DNA from: Bacteroidota bacterium
GTDB lineage: Bacteria; Bacteroidota; Bacteroidia; Chitinophagales; Saprospiraceae
Direction: 5' to 3'
DNA: 39,104 nucleotides
Assembly: GCA_029557915.1 (NCBI GenBank)
Contig: JAKQHS010000150.1
Span: forward strand, 1 to 39,104
Within the stretch, counting starts at the first letter, position 1; each line of letters begins with the position of its first letter. The notes beneath the pieces are model-generated. The model did not search any database. It saw only the letters and a list, made by a program, of their open reading frames with translations, and was not told the origin of the DNA. Shown here in pieces: positions 38,041 through 39,104 of the stretch. A program made the translations under genes and the position numbers.

Positions 38041-38909
38041 GTGTATTGGTCAACCGGGACAGCAGGGTCATCGTGCAGGGATTTACGGGGAAAGAAGGCA
38101 CTTTTCATGCCACCCAGATGATCGAATACGGCACGGCCGTGGTGGGTGGGGTGACCCCTGGCAAGGGTGGTCAGCGCCACCTCGACCGGCCCGTTTTCAA
38201 TAATGTGGAAGACGCGGTCAAAGCAGCGGGAGCCAATGTTTCCATCATTTTTGTCCCACCGGCTTTTGCCGCGGATGCGATCATGGAAAGCGCGGCGGCA
38301 GGCATCGGGGTCATCGTTTGCATCACGGAAGGCATCCCGGTCCAGGACATGGTCCGGGTAAAAGAATATATCAGGGACTTTCCCTGCCGTCTCATCGGGC
38401 CCAATTGCCCGGGGATCATCACCCCGAATGAGGCGAAAGTGGGCATCATGCCGGGATTCATTCATCAGAAAGGCCATATCGGCATTGTGTCCCGTTCAGG
38501 CACGCTTACCTACGAAGCGGTTGACCAGGTGACCAAAGCGGGCATGGGCCAATCCACCTGCATCGGTATCGGCGGGGACCCGATCGTAGGCACCACCACC
38601 CTGGATGCGGTACAACTCCTCATGCAGGATCCTGAAACCCATGGAATCATCATGATCGGGGAAATCGGCGGCGGTATGGAAGCCGAAGCAGCCTATTGGA
38701 TAAAGGAACACGGTACCAAACCCGTCGTGGGATTCATTGCCGGCCAAACCGCCCCCAAAGGCCGTAAAATGGGACACGCGGGCGCCATCATCGGGGGTGC
38801 GGCGGATACCGCCGAAGCCAAAATGAAGATCATGTCGGAGTGCGGCATCCATGTCGTGAAATCCCCGGCCGAAATCGGCGAAAGCATGCGGATTCTGATG
38901 AAGCAGTAA
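38037..38909 (+). CDS. sucD: Succinyl-CoA synthetase subunit alpha
   Basis: This is a 290-residue protein, the usual length. It converts succinyl-CoA to succinate with nucleotide triphosphate formation in the TCA cycle. CoA-binding part: [23 protein letters not shown] (residues 11-33). [10 protein letters not shown] (121-130) and [13 protein letters not shown] are typical. The phosphorylated histidine is His247 in RKMGHAGAI. sucC is not in this window, as often in Bacteroidota. The ATG overlaps the preceding stop (ATGA). The frame starts [13 protein letters not shown], the normal N-terminus. Confidence 0.97.
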   Translation: MSVLVNRDSRVIVQGFTGKEGTFHATQMIEYGTAVVGGVTPGKGGQRHLDRPVFNNVEDAVKAAGANVSIIFVPPAFAADAIMESAAAGIGVIVCITEGIPVQDMVRVKEYIRDFPCRLIGPNCPGIITPNEAKVGIMPGFIHQKGHIGIVSRSGTLTYEAVDQVTKAGMGQSTCIGIGGDPIVGTTTLDAVQLLMQDPETHGIIMIGEIGGGMEAEAAYWIKEHGTKPVVGFIAGQTAPKGRKMGHAGAIIGGAADTAEAKMKIMSECGIHVVKSPAEIGESMRILMKQ

Positions 38910-38914
38910 TCAGA

Positions 38915-38963
38915 AGTCAATAGTCAACAGTCAACAGTCAATAGTCAATAGTCAATAGTCAAT
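38915..38963. repeat. Heptanucleotide tandem repeat (7 units of AGTCAAT/C)
   Basis: Seven consecutive 7-bp units, AGTCAA followed by T or C, run from 38915 to 38963, starting 5 bp after the sucD stop. The order of the last base is T, C, C, T, T, T, T. Short heptamer repeats like this are seen in intergenic regions of some Bacteroidota and cyanobacteria. The length probably varies between strains. Confidence 0.95.
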
Positions 38964-39104
38964 AGGGAAATTCGGGAGTAAGGTCATTTTTTAGACCGAC
39001 CGAATTTTATTTTCTTGTCATTGTGGTAGTGAATTCTATAAACATGGGTTGTTCCGGGTCAAACAAGCCAATTTAATAGAGCTTCAAGAGGAAAATCGCT
39101 GTTA
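38964..39104. other. Unassigned end of window
   Basis: No gene is recognised in the last 141 bp. The sequence is AT-rich with no convincing reading frame. Any gene starting here would lie mostly outside the window. Confidence 0.5.

Noticed and set aside
38915-38963. Regular repeats after sucD as a possible CRISPR array
   Set aside because: Units are only 7 bp and directly adjacent, without spacers; no cas gene is present.

Overview
The window looks like a chromosomal segment of a Bacteroidota bacterium, probably close to the Saprospirales/Lewinella type. Four things point that way: the ribosomal operon starts behind a TTTG-N18-TATCTTTG box (the Bacteroidota -33/-7 consensus); few start codons have a Shine-Dalgarno; the gene orders secY-map-infA-rpmJ-rpsM and rplQ-carA-eno occur; and short palindromic repeats sit between genes. 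The phylum call is fairly firm. The order-level guess is inference.

Region 1 (1-840) has no convincing gene. It holds a 22-bp direct repeat, four small hairpins, a 19-bp inverted repeat pair and an ~80-bp GC-rich palindromic element.

Region 2 (841-14882) is an accessory cassette of five genes, all on the + strand and closely packed: a caspase-like (C14) protease; a CHAT protease fused to an nSTAND-type ATPase, a membrane segment and a WD40 sensor; an MpaB/rubber-oxygenase (DUF2236) family protein; an SAM methyltransferase; and a 1748-residue Ser/Thr kinase - STAND ATPase - helical repeat - GAF - class III adenylate cyclase. Genes 2/3 overlap by 20 nt and genes 4/5 by 4 nt (ATGA), so at least 2-5 are probably one transcript. 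Two clan CD proteases, two STAND switches, a cAMP producer and two lipid/isoprenoid-type enzymes in one unit is unusual. This is the best candidate for an undescribed signalling, cell-death or conflict system.

Region 3 (14883-16475) carries a frameshifted fragment of a DUF1295/ICMT-like membrane protein gene, a second copy of the GC-rich palindrome, the intact DUF1295-like gene and a diamine-acetyltransferase-like GNAT gene, both on the - strand.

Region 4 (16476-35126) is the str-S10-spc-alpha ribosomal supercluster: rpsL, rpsG, fusA, rpsJ, rplC, rplD, rplW, rplB, rpsS, rplV, rpsC, rplP, rpmC, rpsQ, rplN, rplX, rplE, rpsN, rpsH, rplF, rplR, rpsE, rpmD, rplO, secY, map, infA, rpmJ, rpsM, rpsK, rpsD, rpoA, rplQ. 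It runs from a clear promoter to a strong hairpin terminator. S3 carries an unusual Gly/Arg/Asp-rich tail.

Region 5 (35127-39104) holds carA, eno, a DivIC/FtsB-type division gene and sucD, followed by a heptanucleotide tandem repeat and about 140 bp in which no gene is seen.
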